Part shown: in pieces, positions 52,601-62,123 of the stretch
How the letters are laid out: each line of letters opens with the position of its first letter
Position numbering within the stretch: position 1 is the stretch's first letter
The notes under the pieces: model-generated
Seen by the model: the letters and a program-made list of their open reading frames with translations, nothing else
Told to the model about the DNA's origin: nothing
Database searches by the model: none
Made by a program: the position numbers and the translations under genes
DNA from: Parachlamydiales bacterium
GTDB taxonomy: Bacteria > Chlamydiota > Chlamydiia > Chlamydiales > JABDDJ01
NCBI GenBank assembly: GCA_041671045.1
Contig: JBAZCF010000002.1
Location: 186,001 to 250,000, forward strand
Reading direction: 5' to 3'
Length of the DNA: 64,000 nucleotides

Positions 52601-55600
52601 AAGCTTCATTTGGATGTGCCCAAAAAGGAAATAGTACTTAAGGTACTCTTGAAAAACCATTGGGATATTGCCGCAAGCTTGCTTATAAAGCTCACCCCCC
52701 TGAAAGACTTTAGTCCTGTGATTTCTCAGCTGGCTTTTAAACTAGCGCGTAGATGGGCGAACCTGCCTAAGGCTTCTGTGTACCTGTTGTATGCATTACA
52801 GTGGATATCTGCAGAAAATGCCCCTGCTCAATTAGGTATGAACTGTTGGCTTAAATGTGCAACTCGTTGGCTTAATGCTGCGCATAAGAATAAAGTTTCA
52901 AAAGAACATTGTGAAAGAGTCGTTCTGAGTATTTTAAAAGGAGTTGCTGCTTCAGCCAACAAAGAGGAAAAACAAATTGGATTAGCTACGTCAGTCATTG
53001 TGGGTGAAAATCTTAAGCATATCAGAGAGGTAAATCTCAAAAAGCTATCTCCGAACCATTTTGTCCCTTTCGCCGCAGCGCTGAAAAACCAACTAATAAA
53101 TGGACGTAGACGGAAAGCCTTTTTTTCCTATTTAAAGTGTGTGCATATGCTAAAGGGAAATATTTTTTCTTTTCCGGCAAACTTGAAACAGTTGAATGTG
53201 GATCTAGAAAGAAGTCCGTACTCGTTTATGGTGGTTGATAGCTTTGAAAAGGCTTTGGAGGAATGTCACAAGCCTCTTCAACTCAATGAGGTGGCCGAGA
53301 AAGCCCCCGACTATTTGAAATCATCCTCGAATGTAGAGTTTCTATTAGAGGTATTTTACTTTTCATGGCATAGAAAGCACTTTTCCCAAGCTTTCCTATT
53401 TTTGGATCTTGTTATTGCTCTAAGTATAGCGCCAGGTTTTGCAGCTTCGAATAAGTTCAAACAGGATTTGTTTGAAGTCATCGGACTATTTGACAGCAGC
53501 CAATATAGCCATACTATCAGGCTCTTGACGCTTTTAAAAAGTTGGTTTAATCACCCTCATCTCGAGTTAATCATCCAAGAAAATTTTGACGCAGCACTTA
53601 ATGCCGGCAAAGTAGGCGAAATACAGGCGTTATTTGAACTGAAAAGTGATTCGCAGAACTTCAAGAAATGGGTAGATCATTGTCTAGAAAACTTTACAAA
53701 AGAGAATTTTGATTTGTTAAGTAAGCAAATGCCAGCATTTGCTGAGCATGTTTCCCTTCAACACTGGACAAAACTATGGTGTAAGCTCATCGAGAGAAAA
53801 AAAATCCAGGGGTTTGTAGAAGGTTTCATAACGTTCTCAAAGAAATTCCCTTTAGATTTAAATGAGGATAAAATCCTAGCGGCTTATGCTCCTGCGCTTG
53901 AATATATTTTCTTCCAAAGCAAGGATAACTTTGAGAAATTTTTACAGATCCATCCTGAAGCCATAGAACTTTCTTTTAATGAATCACTTTCTAAAAATTT
54001 ACGTTTAATATTGATTGAACATGCCTTCAGAAATCCTACAGATTTCAATTTGTATTTAACAAGGCTCTGGAACCTCTATGTAATAATTCAAACGAATAAA
54101 ACAACAATCATTAATTACATCGAGGATTTGTTTCATCCTGCCCTGGAATTGGGCAGCCAAGATTTTTCAAACAGCCTATTTGCTACCCTATGTTCCCATC
54201 TCAACGATGATAATGTAGGGCCGCTTCCCCACAAATGTGCACAATTACTTTCATCTATAAACAAGTGGCCCGAAAATTTCCAAAGTTCCCTTTACCGTCT
54301 TTTACAGGCATTAAATCGTTTTGTGATAGCAGACTCGACCTATCAATTGCCTGCTTTGAGATGGCTTCTACGTTTTGAACAGTCGGAGATGTTATCTCAG
54401 GAAACCTTCTTGATACTTCATCGTTGTGTGCCAATTTGGGAAAGTCTTAGCTTGATCATAAGAGATGAGCAGACAAAAGTTTTGGCTCTCATAAATCACT
54501 GCACAAAGAAAGCGGAAAACTTCGTACCTCTGATCCAAATACTAAATCGATGTTTTAAAGAAGGGTTACTTCCTAATGAAAATGCTCAGAGTCTTATTTT
54601 TGACCTATTGCAAAGTGCTAGTGAAAATAGCACTTATACATTTGAAGAGAAGATCACCGCCTTATCCTGTTCATCTAATGCTCTACTGCATCATCCTGAA
54701 TTAGCCGATTGCTATGTTAGAAGGGGATTAGGGTGGTTGGTCAATGTATGTGAATTGAAACAGCCCTCGGCATCTTTCTGTACTTTATATGCCCTATTGT
54801 ATACTTCATTTGAAAACTCCTTATGGGAGCATATTCTCTTCGAAGAAGTATTAGAAAAGTTATATGAGAAATTGAATCTCCCTGAAAATTCAGACGATGA
54901 TAGGGATAAGTCTATTGAATGTATACAAGAGGTTTTTTGCTTTCACCTTGCTAGAATTAGCAGCATATCTGCTTCTGACAACAGCTGGCTAAAGCATGCC
55001 ATAGAAATTTATATTATCAAATTAGTTAAACTACACGAAAAATTCAGTTTAAGAAATATTTCATCCTTTATCAACTCGCTCTCAGGATTTAAGTTATATT
55101 CTCCTGATGAACTCAAAAAAGCTTTATCAGCCTTCCATCTTGTATTTGATCGCTTCGCCTGGAATAAAAATAAGCTAGAGACTATAGAAGAGGATCCTGT
55201 TGATCAAGGAATAAACTATCTTGCAGATGTGATATGTCTTAGATATACGACTGAAGCTCCTATCTTCTTTGACACACTTTTTCACGGGGTCTATATCCTG
55301 GATTTATATGGAAAAAACCCTGATAAACTTTGTTCTTTCTATAAGAAAATTATATCTTCTTTCCATTCTTTAGAGCTTCTTTCCTCTTTCATCGAACACT
55401 TAACTCCACAGGGACATGTTTTTGGAAAGGGTTTTACTGAATTTAGTTGTTTAAGAGCACTTGACGTACATTTGAATGTTTTCGAAAAATTTAGCGATCA
55501 TGTGAATTCTGTGCAGGAAATAGATGCAAAGGGGATTCTGAGTCTTTTCACTACTCTTGCAGGTTATTTCACTAAAATATTGAGTTTGAAATTAAGTATC

Positions 55601-58600
55601 ACTCATCCGGAGATTGATACATCGATTTTATGGAAAAATTATTTAGCAATAACAAAACACTTTTTGGATGTCCTTTCAGCCCTTATTAAAAGAGACACAG
55701 ATTCTACCTTACGTTCTAAGGTCAGCTATGAAATCTCTGAATTATGCATCATGCCGGTACTTAGGACAATTTCAAATAGCAATGGAATAGAGGAATCAAA
55801 GGAGCAGCTTAGAAATGTATTTGTGAGCTTATATGAGATGGGATTGTATTCAATTTTAGAAATGGAAATTAGCACAATATTATCACCTCAGTCACATCTT
55901 TCTTGCAGGCCTTTTTTTGAATCTCCACTATCCGCACTTTTCTATTTGCCACAGTCTATGCCAGTGCATATTGCCAAAGCAGTTTTAACTTTCCAGGACC
56001 AGGCTTCAGCAATTACACAAGCACTGAAAAGAAATGAACCTCTGTGTGGACCGGAGCTTCCTTTTGAACAAACCCTAAAGTTTGTAAACTACCTATTTAC
56101 CTTGGCCTTAGAACGAGATAGCTTAGATGACACTAGCGCTCGAGCAGTCATTCACTATGTTCAAATATTGCTTACGAGACTGGATGCAGAACATCAATTA
56201 CGTCTTATAAAAGAGATTTTTCCTTTCATTTATGAAAATAAAAACCATCTTTTCATAGCATACTCTGAACAGCTTCTATTGGAAATATTAAGCCTTTGCT
56301 TAGGCTTGAACTCTCCTCAAAACACAATACAAGAATTATTAGGGATAATTCTTATCAATTTAGAGATCAAAAATACCGATAGGATGAGGCAATTAGAAAG
56401 TTTACTTGTAAGGGCTTTAATTCATATTTATTCCGGGGAGAAAGAATTATCTCCACACAAGTCTTTGCCCTTGGTTATAACTTCTTTTTTAGATGCTCAT
56501 TGGGATTTGGAGGAATTTTCACAAAACCTATTGCTGCTCTATCTCATACCACTATTGGATCGGGAAGAACAGCAAAGACAATGCCAGCAAGGCCTTTCTT
56601 CTGCCATAGCCGTCCGCGATCCTTTCAATGGGATGTTACTTATCGCTCGTTTTGCAGAGATGGACGTTATTCTTCCTGAAGATCATGTCACAGCAATATT
56701 TGAAATTCTTATCTATCAGTTTTGGGCCAAAAATGTTTCCTCAGATCTATTTACTCAGGTGTTAAGAGATATTTTTAATTCGATTGAGGTAGAGCATCAC
56801 CGAAAAATATTGAATTGCATCCCTGTGGATATATGCAGGCACTATTACTATGCACTTAAGGGTCTTTCAAATGAGAACAACGCTATCAGAGATCTCTTAG
56901 CTAAATTTGAAGAATACATTATTTTAAAAGAGCTCACCGGCATTAAAGCCCTAAGAAAAACTTGTACTAACCCTTCTAACGATGTCGCCTTAGAATATTT
57001 AGACATCCTCATTGAATGTACGGATTTCGTAGCAGAATCTACAAGTAGCACTGTTGAGCTTTTAGCAGGGTCTTTGCTGAGAGAGTTTATTACATGGAAC
57101 TTTGAACCAAGAACTTTAGATAATATACTGAATTGGTTTTGTGCTGATTCACCGAATTTTGTCTTGGAACTATTCGATGAAGATTCTTTGAATATCCTTG
57201 TGAAACTTATTAAGCAGAGGATTGCGAAATTACATCACGATAATGAAATGGATATTGATGATTTCATCACCGTAATAAATGAGAAATGGCAGACCCCCCA
57301 GAGCTTTTTATTTATTGGCGATTCAGCCTTAGTATCCTCTCTCTCTGTTATTGCGCAAGAATTAATCGTTCATGGATTTGTTAAAGAAGCATTCAGTATA
57401 TGTAGAGACTTGATTGAAGCGTTTGATGAGTTGTCCCCGGTATTAATGAACAACCTTCTTTTTAATTTATCGGCAAAGGCAGTGGAAATTTATTCCACAC
57501 CTGATCGGGGGCTTGAATTTTTAACAATAATTGCTTTTGTTGAAGATTTTCATCCCCAAAATCTGAGGGAAATCATTGATTTTCTTTGGAGTAGGGCCAG
57601 TATTTCTACTGATTGTTCGAATGCATGCATGATGGGGATAGCTTTTCAATCCGATGAAGTATTTAGAAATCAGTTTCCAGCTCAAGAATATGTGAAAAGG
57701 TTTATACTTGAATATTCTCAGAACGAAGATATGCTTTGCGATGCGGCTGAGTTGATCGAGCTATATGAGATTTCTGATGAGAAAATTTGGCTCCAACTTT
57801 TCGGATTTGGGGCTTTGGCAAAGAAAAAATCAAATATCGAAGCTTTAAGGAGTTTGATTCTTTTTGCCGAAAATTCCTCCCACATTTCGCTTCCACCCTA
57901 TACTTATGCAGACTGTCTTATTGCTCTGCTGTTTGCGTCTAGCGAAGCTAAATACCCATTGAAATGGAGCTGTACGTATTTAGAATATGCAACGAAATTC
58001 TGCAAACTTGACATTGACATTTCACGGAAACAACATCTTCTGGTCTATTTACTTTATAATTCCACTTTTGCAGTGGAGACTCCTTCAAACAATCTTGTGC
58101 AATTTTTCGCGGTGAGGAATTCAATTCATGAACTTAAATTGCATGGCGGGGCAGGAGACTTAGCAACTGTAGACAAGTTTTTAATGAGACAAGCTCTTTC
58201 ACCGGGCCATAATCAAGAGGTTCTTACCTCAGCTTTTTCATTTTTGAACCTAAAACAAATGGAAGGAGAGAATGCTGACAATATCATCAACTGGTACATT
58301 CTACTGATTATACGTTTAAAAGAAGTTTTAAAAGAGGAAGAACAACTCTCACCGGCATTGTCAACAGCCTATCGATTTCTAGTAGGATATTTAAAACGCC
58401 ATATGTCTCTTTCAAAAGCCATATCTTTAGCCCACCAATTTGCAAAACTTCTTCGTGCCGACTTTAATGACGATGTGGTTATTTTCGTTACGCATGCTGC
58501 GCAATGTGGTGCAACAAAAGAGACCTTTACACCTGATATAAGACAGCAATTCTTCGAGATGATGTGGTCAGCGGTAAGGTTCTGCAATATCTCATTCATG

Positions 58601-60022
58601 GGAATAATGAATATAGCTTTTAAAAATGGATTGATCATAGAAGAAAATCTTTTATTGCTTCAACATGAGTGTCTCCGTCTGAATGTTCTTTCTAATAAGC
58701 TGCCGGATTGGGAGAGAGGTCTAATATTAGTAGACAGGCTTGATAAGTTCACTCCTTTCTACTTTTCGGTTGCAAAAACCCTAATCCATTTCATCGCTAA
58801 GAATCTATTGAAAACCCAGGACAGAAAGCAATGCAAACGTATGTTGGAAAGAGTTTTAACTGCTTTCGAAGAGAAGTTTAAATTTTTAAATTTTGATTGC
58901 CCTTTACCCTTTCCTGAATTAATTGAGGGGGTTTGTTGGAATAGGAGCAGGACTTTTTCTATCAATCTTCTTTTTCTAAATGAATTACTGCATTTGAATG
59001 TCCAGAATTATAATGAGCGTAAATTTATCCTAGGTGAAATTCATGCTCAGGTTGAAGGAATGATCAAAATACCTTTGGAAGATGCAGCAACCGGAAAGAT
59101 GCTTACAGCATTAATAAACAGCCCCATAGCGCATGAAGAGAGTTTGTTTGAAGAGCACCTGAACTGGTTTTATAAAACAGTTCTTTGTGACGGTCTGATG
59201 AGAAATTACCTATCTGAGGATGTCCGTTATTGGTTGACTATGCTTTCAATCCAAAACAAGCTGCCTTATAGGTATACTGTGTTTTCCCTAGAGGATTACA
59301 AAAAAGTAACACATTTTTTGACGCACCCTGCAAAACTTTGCCTAGTCAAATATTACCTAAAATTGACTGCAAAGCTGATTAAAACCACGAAGATTTTAGA
59401 AGACGATGTCCGCTTATATTTTATCACTCCTCTTCTACAAACCGCTGTTAATTGGCAAGGTTTAACTTCTATCACGGCTAATTGCTTAAAACAGGTGATG
59501 AAGCTAATCGTTAGAAAGATCAAAAGTGAACCTGCTTCTCCTGAAACGATAAAAGTAATCAGAGAATACATGGAGCTGCTTTTCATGTATTCTCAGAAAC
59601 CTGCTTATATAGGTCATCTAAAAAATAATAAGTTTGCTCTCCCTAAGTTTATCGTTAACCTTCTCTCAAATCCCCATGTATTTGATTCTTATCAGATGGA
59701 GTTAAAAACCTACTATTCGCACATGGATGTATTTATGCCTTTCATCATGGAAATGTTAAATTCAACTACAGAATCCAAAGATCAGCCTATCGTTGTCTAC
59801 TATTTGAGTGAATTTACAATGTCCATCATTAAAGAAACGTGTGTTTTTGATGCCGTACAGAGGAAAATACGTGCAGAGATGCTTAAAACTTGGCTGATAA
59901 AAATAGCGCAAACATCTCAGGGTAAGAGCTTCGCTCGGGATTGTTTCGCCGTATCGAAAGTATTTAGTTGCTTCAAAGGTGAATTCGGAATGATACAAGA
60001 AATATTTCAAGCTCTAGAATAG
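49628..60022 (+). CDS. Giant protein B (3464 residues), unknown, paralogue of giant protein A
   Basis: One open frame of 10.4 kb starting 145 bp after gene A. The conserved N-terminal domain is in register with A: VAGSTVIELLGPDNRVLIL (near 125), PSDFDGRSIS (near 166), EQWDEKVRLVVDAIY, KLQIKIICEGGAHPAQALIH (near 275) and NTYLHIPLELEKSIQTIEAL (near 473). Similarity continues weakly and colinearly to the end, for example ELLSSNIPQKIQEGKKLKKS against ELLSSEDIAFVEAGKNLKEQ in A. CWNRSRTFSINLLFLNEL near 3100 matches CWNANRSLALNLMLLDIL. The rest is helical-repeat-like. No membrane segment, signal or enzyme motif beyond the N-terminal domain was recognised. The two genes look like an old tandem duplication, both kept full length, which argues for selection on both. 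Confidence 0.85.
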   Translation: MSSPRFQNPVSLSAIEALPTPLRIEELPDTPEPEQVFIVCGETEEDELRAFARNSGCVDEEYWLIGPVKKFDQDILDIAYITQALQKKLLTPIKKGSGTTTNAEIWESQYLNAEARATPITEFAVAGSTVIELLGPDNRVLILKDGGAQALCVPKILEQLDLKPSDFDGRSISSTEQWDEKVRLVVDAIYIHETPEERRSLYAMNYALLKKKIKEDFKLDVRGKGSDYTHIAFEGVDQVNKDKRGQFCLFSYSNIQIRVVGSSVTKAADKLQIKIICEGGAHPAQALIHKSLKITHTKSPEEKDYRGALVYSSNLVQESICPNATVFSKHLKVFQSFWKTCLWNMPYPAETVIYLIGNISSSHNSSPLFAKVGMLLKLESESPEELTEPFLQVWKKTFIKSKEHLYGIAKDICLGRIDSEVSAVHLKAVLGVLGVLHLGMPCHQKTGAGANVVYTEVEKKPTVRYLLCNNTYLHIPLELEKSIQTIEALYIKCKQDNDLSKFNALSQLFIGHFDAENYSGRGKSSLSKYAPLKPEEFALLRTQLETFLSSENLFLCQIAFAITAVFALHENTSAGKFFIEKAFPWLSKDTFIRCLMEKLLCMNALPAWEKEVEAFCKNAKWGSALAAADNSEFHSKAISFASEDEIEEVFNILVQTAPEEAVRFLKLTSKDPEKTELVKKLVSLSIEKLPLTTASTDFPFFSSYLDDLQLLSFVDQKPELLHEVFSHRKSYTIGLPVLLKLAKNALLVPSIDKLAVINSFDIALLKDEKLWAAYCSELLHPIIFELLSSNIPQKIQEGKKLKKSISEGNSPPLEVEKTLIDFRLFCIENYLTAGDLISAIKGLSKLAGILMNPTSSACYERYLKEAIVQTLHSENVFLQRVLLTLIVELDGKIKEKAIDWVWDSLDKTFFKETKVKTWSSDHIAQAHFCAEIAVLWLRNHPEIPDPVINYTFVKIQTICEAFGKAPQFKSELCANFLQAFLTHTQLENKPLKLHLDVPKKEIVLKVLLKNHWDIAASLLIKLTPLKDFSPVISQLAFKLARRWANLPKASVYLLYALQWISAENAPAQLGMNCWLKCATRWLNAAHKNKVSKEHCERVVLSILKGVAASANKEEKQIGLATSVIVGENLKHIREVNLKKLSPNHFVPFAAALKNQLINGRRRKAFFSYLKCVHMLKGNIFSFPANLKQLNVDLERSPYSFMVVDSFEKALEECHKPLQLNEVAEKAPDYLKSSSNVEFLLEVFYFSWHRKHFSQAFLFLDLVIALSIAPGFAASNKFKQDLFEVIGLFDSSQYSHTIRLLTLLKSWFNHPHLELIIQENFDAALNAGKVGEIQALFELKSDSQNFKKWVDHCLENFTKENFDLLSKQMPAFAEHVSLQHWTKLWCKLIERKKIQGFVEGFITFSKKFPLDLNEDKILAAYAPALEYIFFQSKDNFEKFLQIHPEAIELSFNESLSKNLRLILIEHAFRNPTDFNLYLTRLWNLYVIIQTNKTTIINYIEDLFHPALELGSQDFSNSLFATLCSHLNDDNVGPLPHKCAQLLSSINKWPENFQSSLYRLLQALNRFVIADSTYQLPALRWLLRFEQSEMLSQETFLILHRCVPIWESLSLIIRDEQTKVLALINHCTKKAENFVPLIQILNRCFKEGLLPNENAQSLIFDLLQSASENSTYTFEEKITALSCSSNALLHHPELADCYVRRGLGWLVNVCELKQPSASFCTLYALLYTSFENSLWEHILFEEVLEKLYEKLNLPENSDDDRDKSIECIQEVFCFHLARISSISASDNSWLKHAIEIYIIKLVKLHEKFSLRNISSFINSLSGFKLYSPDELKKALSAFHLVFDRFAWNKNKLETIEEDPVDQGINYLADVICLRYTTEAPIFFDTLFHGVYILDLYGKNPDKLCSFYKKIISSFHSLELLSSFIEHLTPQGHVFGKGFTEFSCLRALDVHLNVFEKFSDHVNSVQEIDAKGILSLFTTLAGYFTKILSLKLSITHPEIDTSILWKNYLAITKHFLDVLSALIKRDTDSTLRSKVSYEISELCIMPVLRTISNSNGIEESKEQLRNVFVSLYEMGLYSILEMEISTILSPQSHLSCRPFFESPLSALFYLPQSMPVHIAKAVLTFQDQASAITQALKRNEPLCGPELPFEQTLKFVNYLFTLALERDSLDDTSARAVIHYVQILLTRLDAEHQLRLIKEIFPFIYENKNHLFIAYSEQLLLEILSLCLGLNSPQNTIQELLGIILINLEIKNTDRMRQLESLLVRALIHIYSGEKELSPHKSLPLVITSFLDAHWDLEEFSQNLLLLYLIPLLDREEQQRQCQQGLSSAIAVRDPFNGMLLIARFAEMDVILPEDHVTAIFEILIYQFWAKNVSSDLFTQVLRDIFNSIEVEHHRKILNCIPVDICRHYYYALKGLSNENNAIRDLLAKFEEYIILKELTGIKALRKTCTNPSNDVALEYLDILIECTDFVAESTSSTVELLAGSLLREFITWNFEPRTLDNILNWFCADSPNFVLELFDEDSLNILVKLIKQRIAKLHHDNEMDIDDFITVINEKWQTPQSFLFIGDSALVSSLSVIAQELIVHGFVKEAFSICRDLIEAFDELSPVLMNNLLFNLSAKAVEIYSTPDRGLEFLTIIAFVEDFHPQNLREIIDFLWSRASISTDCSNACMMGIAFQSDEVFRNQFPAQEYVKRFILEYSQNEDMLCDAAELIELYEISDEKIWLQLFGFGALAKKKSNIEALRSLILFAENSSHISLPPYTYADCLIALLFASSEAKYPLKWSCTYLEYATKFCKLDIDISRKQHLLVYLLYNSTFAVETPSNNLVQFFAVRNSIHELKLHGGAGDLATVDKFLMRQALSPGHNQEVLTSAFSFLNLKQMEGENADNIINWYILLIIRLKEVLKEEEQLSPALSTAYRFLVGYLKRHMSLSKAISLAHQFAKLLRADFNDDVVIFVTHAAQCGATKETFTPDIRQQFFEMMWSAVRFCNISFMGIMNIAFKNGLIIEENLLLLQHECLRLNVLSNKLPDWERGLILVDRLDKFTPFYFSVAKTLIHFIAKNLLKTQDRKQCKRMLERVLTAFEEKFKFLNFDCPLPFPELIEGVCWNRSRTFSINLLFLNELLHLNVQNYNERKFILGEIHAQVEGMIKIPLEDAATGKMLTALINSPIAHEESLFEEHLNWFYKTVLCDGLMRNYLSEDVRYWLTMLSIQNKLPYRYTVFSLEDYKKVTHFLTHPAKLCLVKYYLKLTAKLIKTTKILEDDVRLYFITPLLQTAVNWQGLTSITANCLKQVMKLIVRKIKSEPASPETIKVIREYMELLFMYSQKPAYIGHLKNNKFALPKFIVNLLSNPHVFDSYQMELKTYYSHMDVFMPFIMEMLNSTTESKDQPIVVYYLSEFTMSIIKETCVFDAVQRKIRAEMLKTWLIKIAQTSQGKSFARDCFAVSKVFSCFKGEFGMIQEIFQALE

Positions 60023-60024
60023 AA

Positions 60025-60056
60025 AAGAGCGGCTAGTAAGCCGCTCTTATTTATTG
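60025..60056 (+). terminator. Terminator after giant gene B
   Basis: A perfect 10-bp stem AAGAGCGGCT (60025-60034) / AGCCGCTCTT (60039-60048) with loop AGTA, followed by ATTTATT. A second short hairpin GGCGAC/GTCGCC (60085-60098) lies between it and dnaK and may act on the dnaK transcript from the other side. Confidence 0.85.
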
Positions 60057-60120
60057 GTCATTGACAAGGCTAGCCAGGGAATGCGGCGACAAGTCGCCAC
60101 AAACCTATACTAAGATAAGC

Positions 60121-62103
60121 TTATTTCTTATCGTCGTCGATGATCTCTACTTCAGCATCCTGAATGTCATCATCGCTGCCAGGCTGCTGTTGTTGATGAT
60201 GTCCACCGCCATGGGACTGTGGTCCTCCTTCATGTGCTGCAGATCCTTGAGGCCCTGCTCCAGGTCCAGGCTGCCCTGCACCGGATGCTTTCGACATCGC
60301 TTCACCGATACGCTGCATATGTTGTTCCAACGCATCTTTCGCTGTACGTACTTTAGCGACATCTTTTGTCACTAAGGCATCTTCTACAGCTTTGATGTGC
60401 GCTTCGACATCATCCACAACTTCTTTTGGAAGTTTGTCTTTATAGTCGTTCAAGGCTTTTTTAGCGCGGAAGACTAAGGAGTCCGCTTCATTGAGGACCT
60501 CTACTTCGTCTTTACGGCGACGGTCTTCTTCCTGATGGTCTTCAGCGTCTCTAACCATGCGCTTGATATCATCTTCGCTTAAGCCGGACTGTGCTTCGAT
60601 ACGGATTTTCTGTTCTTTGCCGGATGCTATATCGCGAGCGGAAACATGCAAGATACCGTCTGCATCGATATCGAAAGCAACTTCAATTTGCGGCGTTCCG
60701 CGTGGAGCGGGGGGGATATCGCTCAAATCAAAACGTCCGATCTCTTTGTTGTCGTTTGCCATCTTTCTCTCACCTTGCAATACACGGATCGTTACCGCGG
60801 GCTGGTTATCAGCTGCTGTGGAGAAGACTTGTTTCTTTTGCGTCGGAATAGTGGTATTTCTTTCGACGAGAGGTGTTAACACACCGCCTAAAGTTTCAAT
60901 ACCCAAAGTTAAAGGTGTTACGTCCAAGAGGAGAACGTCTTTAACTGAACCGGTCAATACGCCGCCTTGGATAGCAGCTCCGATAGCAACCACTTCGTCA
61001 GGGTTAACGCCTTTATGGCCTTCCTTACCGAAGATTGTCTTCACGATTTCCTGAACAGCAGGCATACGCGACATACCGCCCACAAGGATGATCTCGCTGA
61101 TATCTGATGCATTCAGACCGGAGTCCTTCAAGCATTTTAAGCAAGGTTCGCGCGTGCGGTCGATAAGGTTAGCTGTCAAGCTTTCTAGCTTACTGCGTGT
61201 CAGCGTCAAAGCCAAGTGCTTTGGACCTGTGGAATCCATTGTGATAAATGGCTGGTTGATCTCTGTCTGCTGAGTACCGGAAAGCTCAATTTTAGCTTTT
61301 TCGGCAGCATCGCGCAGACGCTGCAGCGCCATTCTATCGTTATGCAGGTCAATGCCGTGCTCTTGTTTGAAAGAGTCGATCAGCCATTCAAGGATAGCAT
61401 TGTCAAAGTCGTCGCCGCCCAAGTGTGTATCGCCGTTAGTTGCTAATACTTCGAAGACGCCATCTCCGATCTCTAGGATGGAGATATCAAATGTACCGCC
61501 GCCTAAGTCAAAAACAGCGATTTTTTTGTCGGCTTTGTCTTTGTCCAAGCCATAAGCTAATGCCGCAGCTGTGGGTTCAGGGATGATACGCTTGACGTCC
61601 AAACCGGCAATCTTGCCCGCATCCTTGGTTGACTGGCGCTGCGAGTCGTTGAAATACGCAGGAACAGTGATCACAGCTTCAGTCACTTTCTCACCTAGAT
61701 AAGCTTCAGCAGTTTCTTTCATCTTGATCAAAATCTGCGCAGCAATCTCTTCAGGGGTATAATCTTTGCCAAAGACTTGGAATACGGCATCACCGTTAGG
61801 TCCTTTGACAACTTTATAAGGGACTATTTTAATTTCGCTCTGTACTTCTTCAAATTTGCGTCCAATGAAACGTTTTGAGGAGTAAATGGTGTTTTCGGGG
61901 TTAGTCACAGCTTGACGTTTAGCAGGGATACCAACTAAGCGTTCACGTCCACCATCTTTAAAGGCTACTACGGAAGGCGTAGTACGCGAACCTTCGGCAG
62001 AAGCGATCACTTTTGGCGTGCCGCCTTCCATGACAGCGACGCAGGAGTTGGTTGTCCCAAGGTCGATGCCTATGATTTTGCCTTTTTTGTTTTGTTGACT
62101 CAT
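60121..62103 (-). CDS. dnaK: Hsp70 chaperone DnaK
   Basis: 660 residues. ATPase domain: GKIIGIDLGTTNSCVAVMEG, VITVPAYFNDSQRQSTKDAG, RIIPEPTAAALAYGLDKD, IAVFDLGGGTFDISIL and VGGMSRMPAVQEIVK. The substrate-binding domain begins near 385 (VLLLDVTPLTLGIETLGG), a helical lid follows, and a Gly/His/Gln-rich tail ends in the acidic AEVEIIDDDKK. Refolds proteins with GrpE and DnaJ (dnaJ not in this window). AGGAGG lies 6 bp before the ATG, and grpE is 20 bp upstream. Third gene of the hrcA operon, so repressed through CIRCE. Confidence 0.98.
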   Translation of the reverse strand: MSQQNKKGKIIGIDLGTTNSCVAVMEGGTPKVIASAEGSRTTPSVVAFKDGGRERLVGIPAKRQAVTNPENTIYSSKRFIGRKFEEVQSEIKIVPYKVVKGPNGDAVFQVFGKDYTPEEIAAQILIKMKETAEAYLGEKVTEAVITVPAYFNDSQRQSTKDAGKIAGLDVKRIIPEPTAAALAYGLDKDKADKKIAVFDLGGGTFDISILEIGDGVFEVLATNGDTHLGGDDFDNAILEWLIDSFKQEHGIDLHNDRMALQRLRDAAEKAKIELSGTQQTEINQPFITMDSTGPKHLALTLTRSKLESLTANLIDRTREPCLKCLKDSGLNASDISEIILVGGMSRMPAVQEIVKTIFGKEGHKGVNPDEVVAIGAAIQGGVLTGSVKDVLLLDVTPLTLGIETLGGVLTPLVERNTTIPTQKKQVFSTAADNQPAVTIRVLQGERKMANDNKEIGRFDLSDIPPAPRGTPQIEVAFDIDADGILHVSARDIASGKEQKIRIEAQSGLSEDDIKRMVRDAEDHQEEDRRRKDEVEVLNEADSLVFRAKKALNDYKDKLPKEVVDDVEAHIKAVEDALVTKDVAKVRTAKDALEQHMQRIGEAMSKASGAGQPGPGAGPQGSAAHEGGPQSHGGGHHQQQQPGSDDDIQDAEVEIIDDDKK

Positions 62104-62123
62104 AAGGTCCTCCTGGGAATTAA

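Noticed and set aside
39232..60022. Giants as non-ribosomal peptide synthetases, polyketide synthases or large toxins
   Set aside because: None of the carrier, adenylation, ketosynthase, glycosyltransferase or protease motifs of those families occur; the sequence is helical-repeat-like throughout.
60557..61054. 165-codon open frame opposite dnaK
   Set aside because: Long antisense frames are common opposite dnaK because of its codon bias; no protein features.
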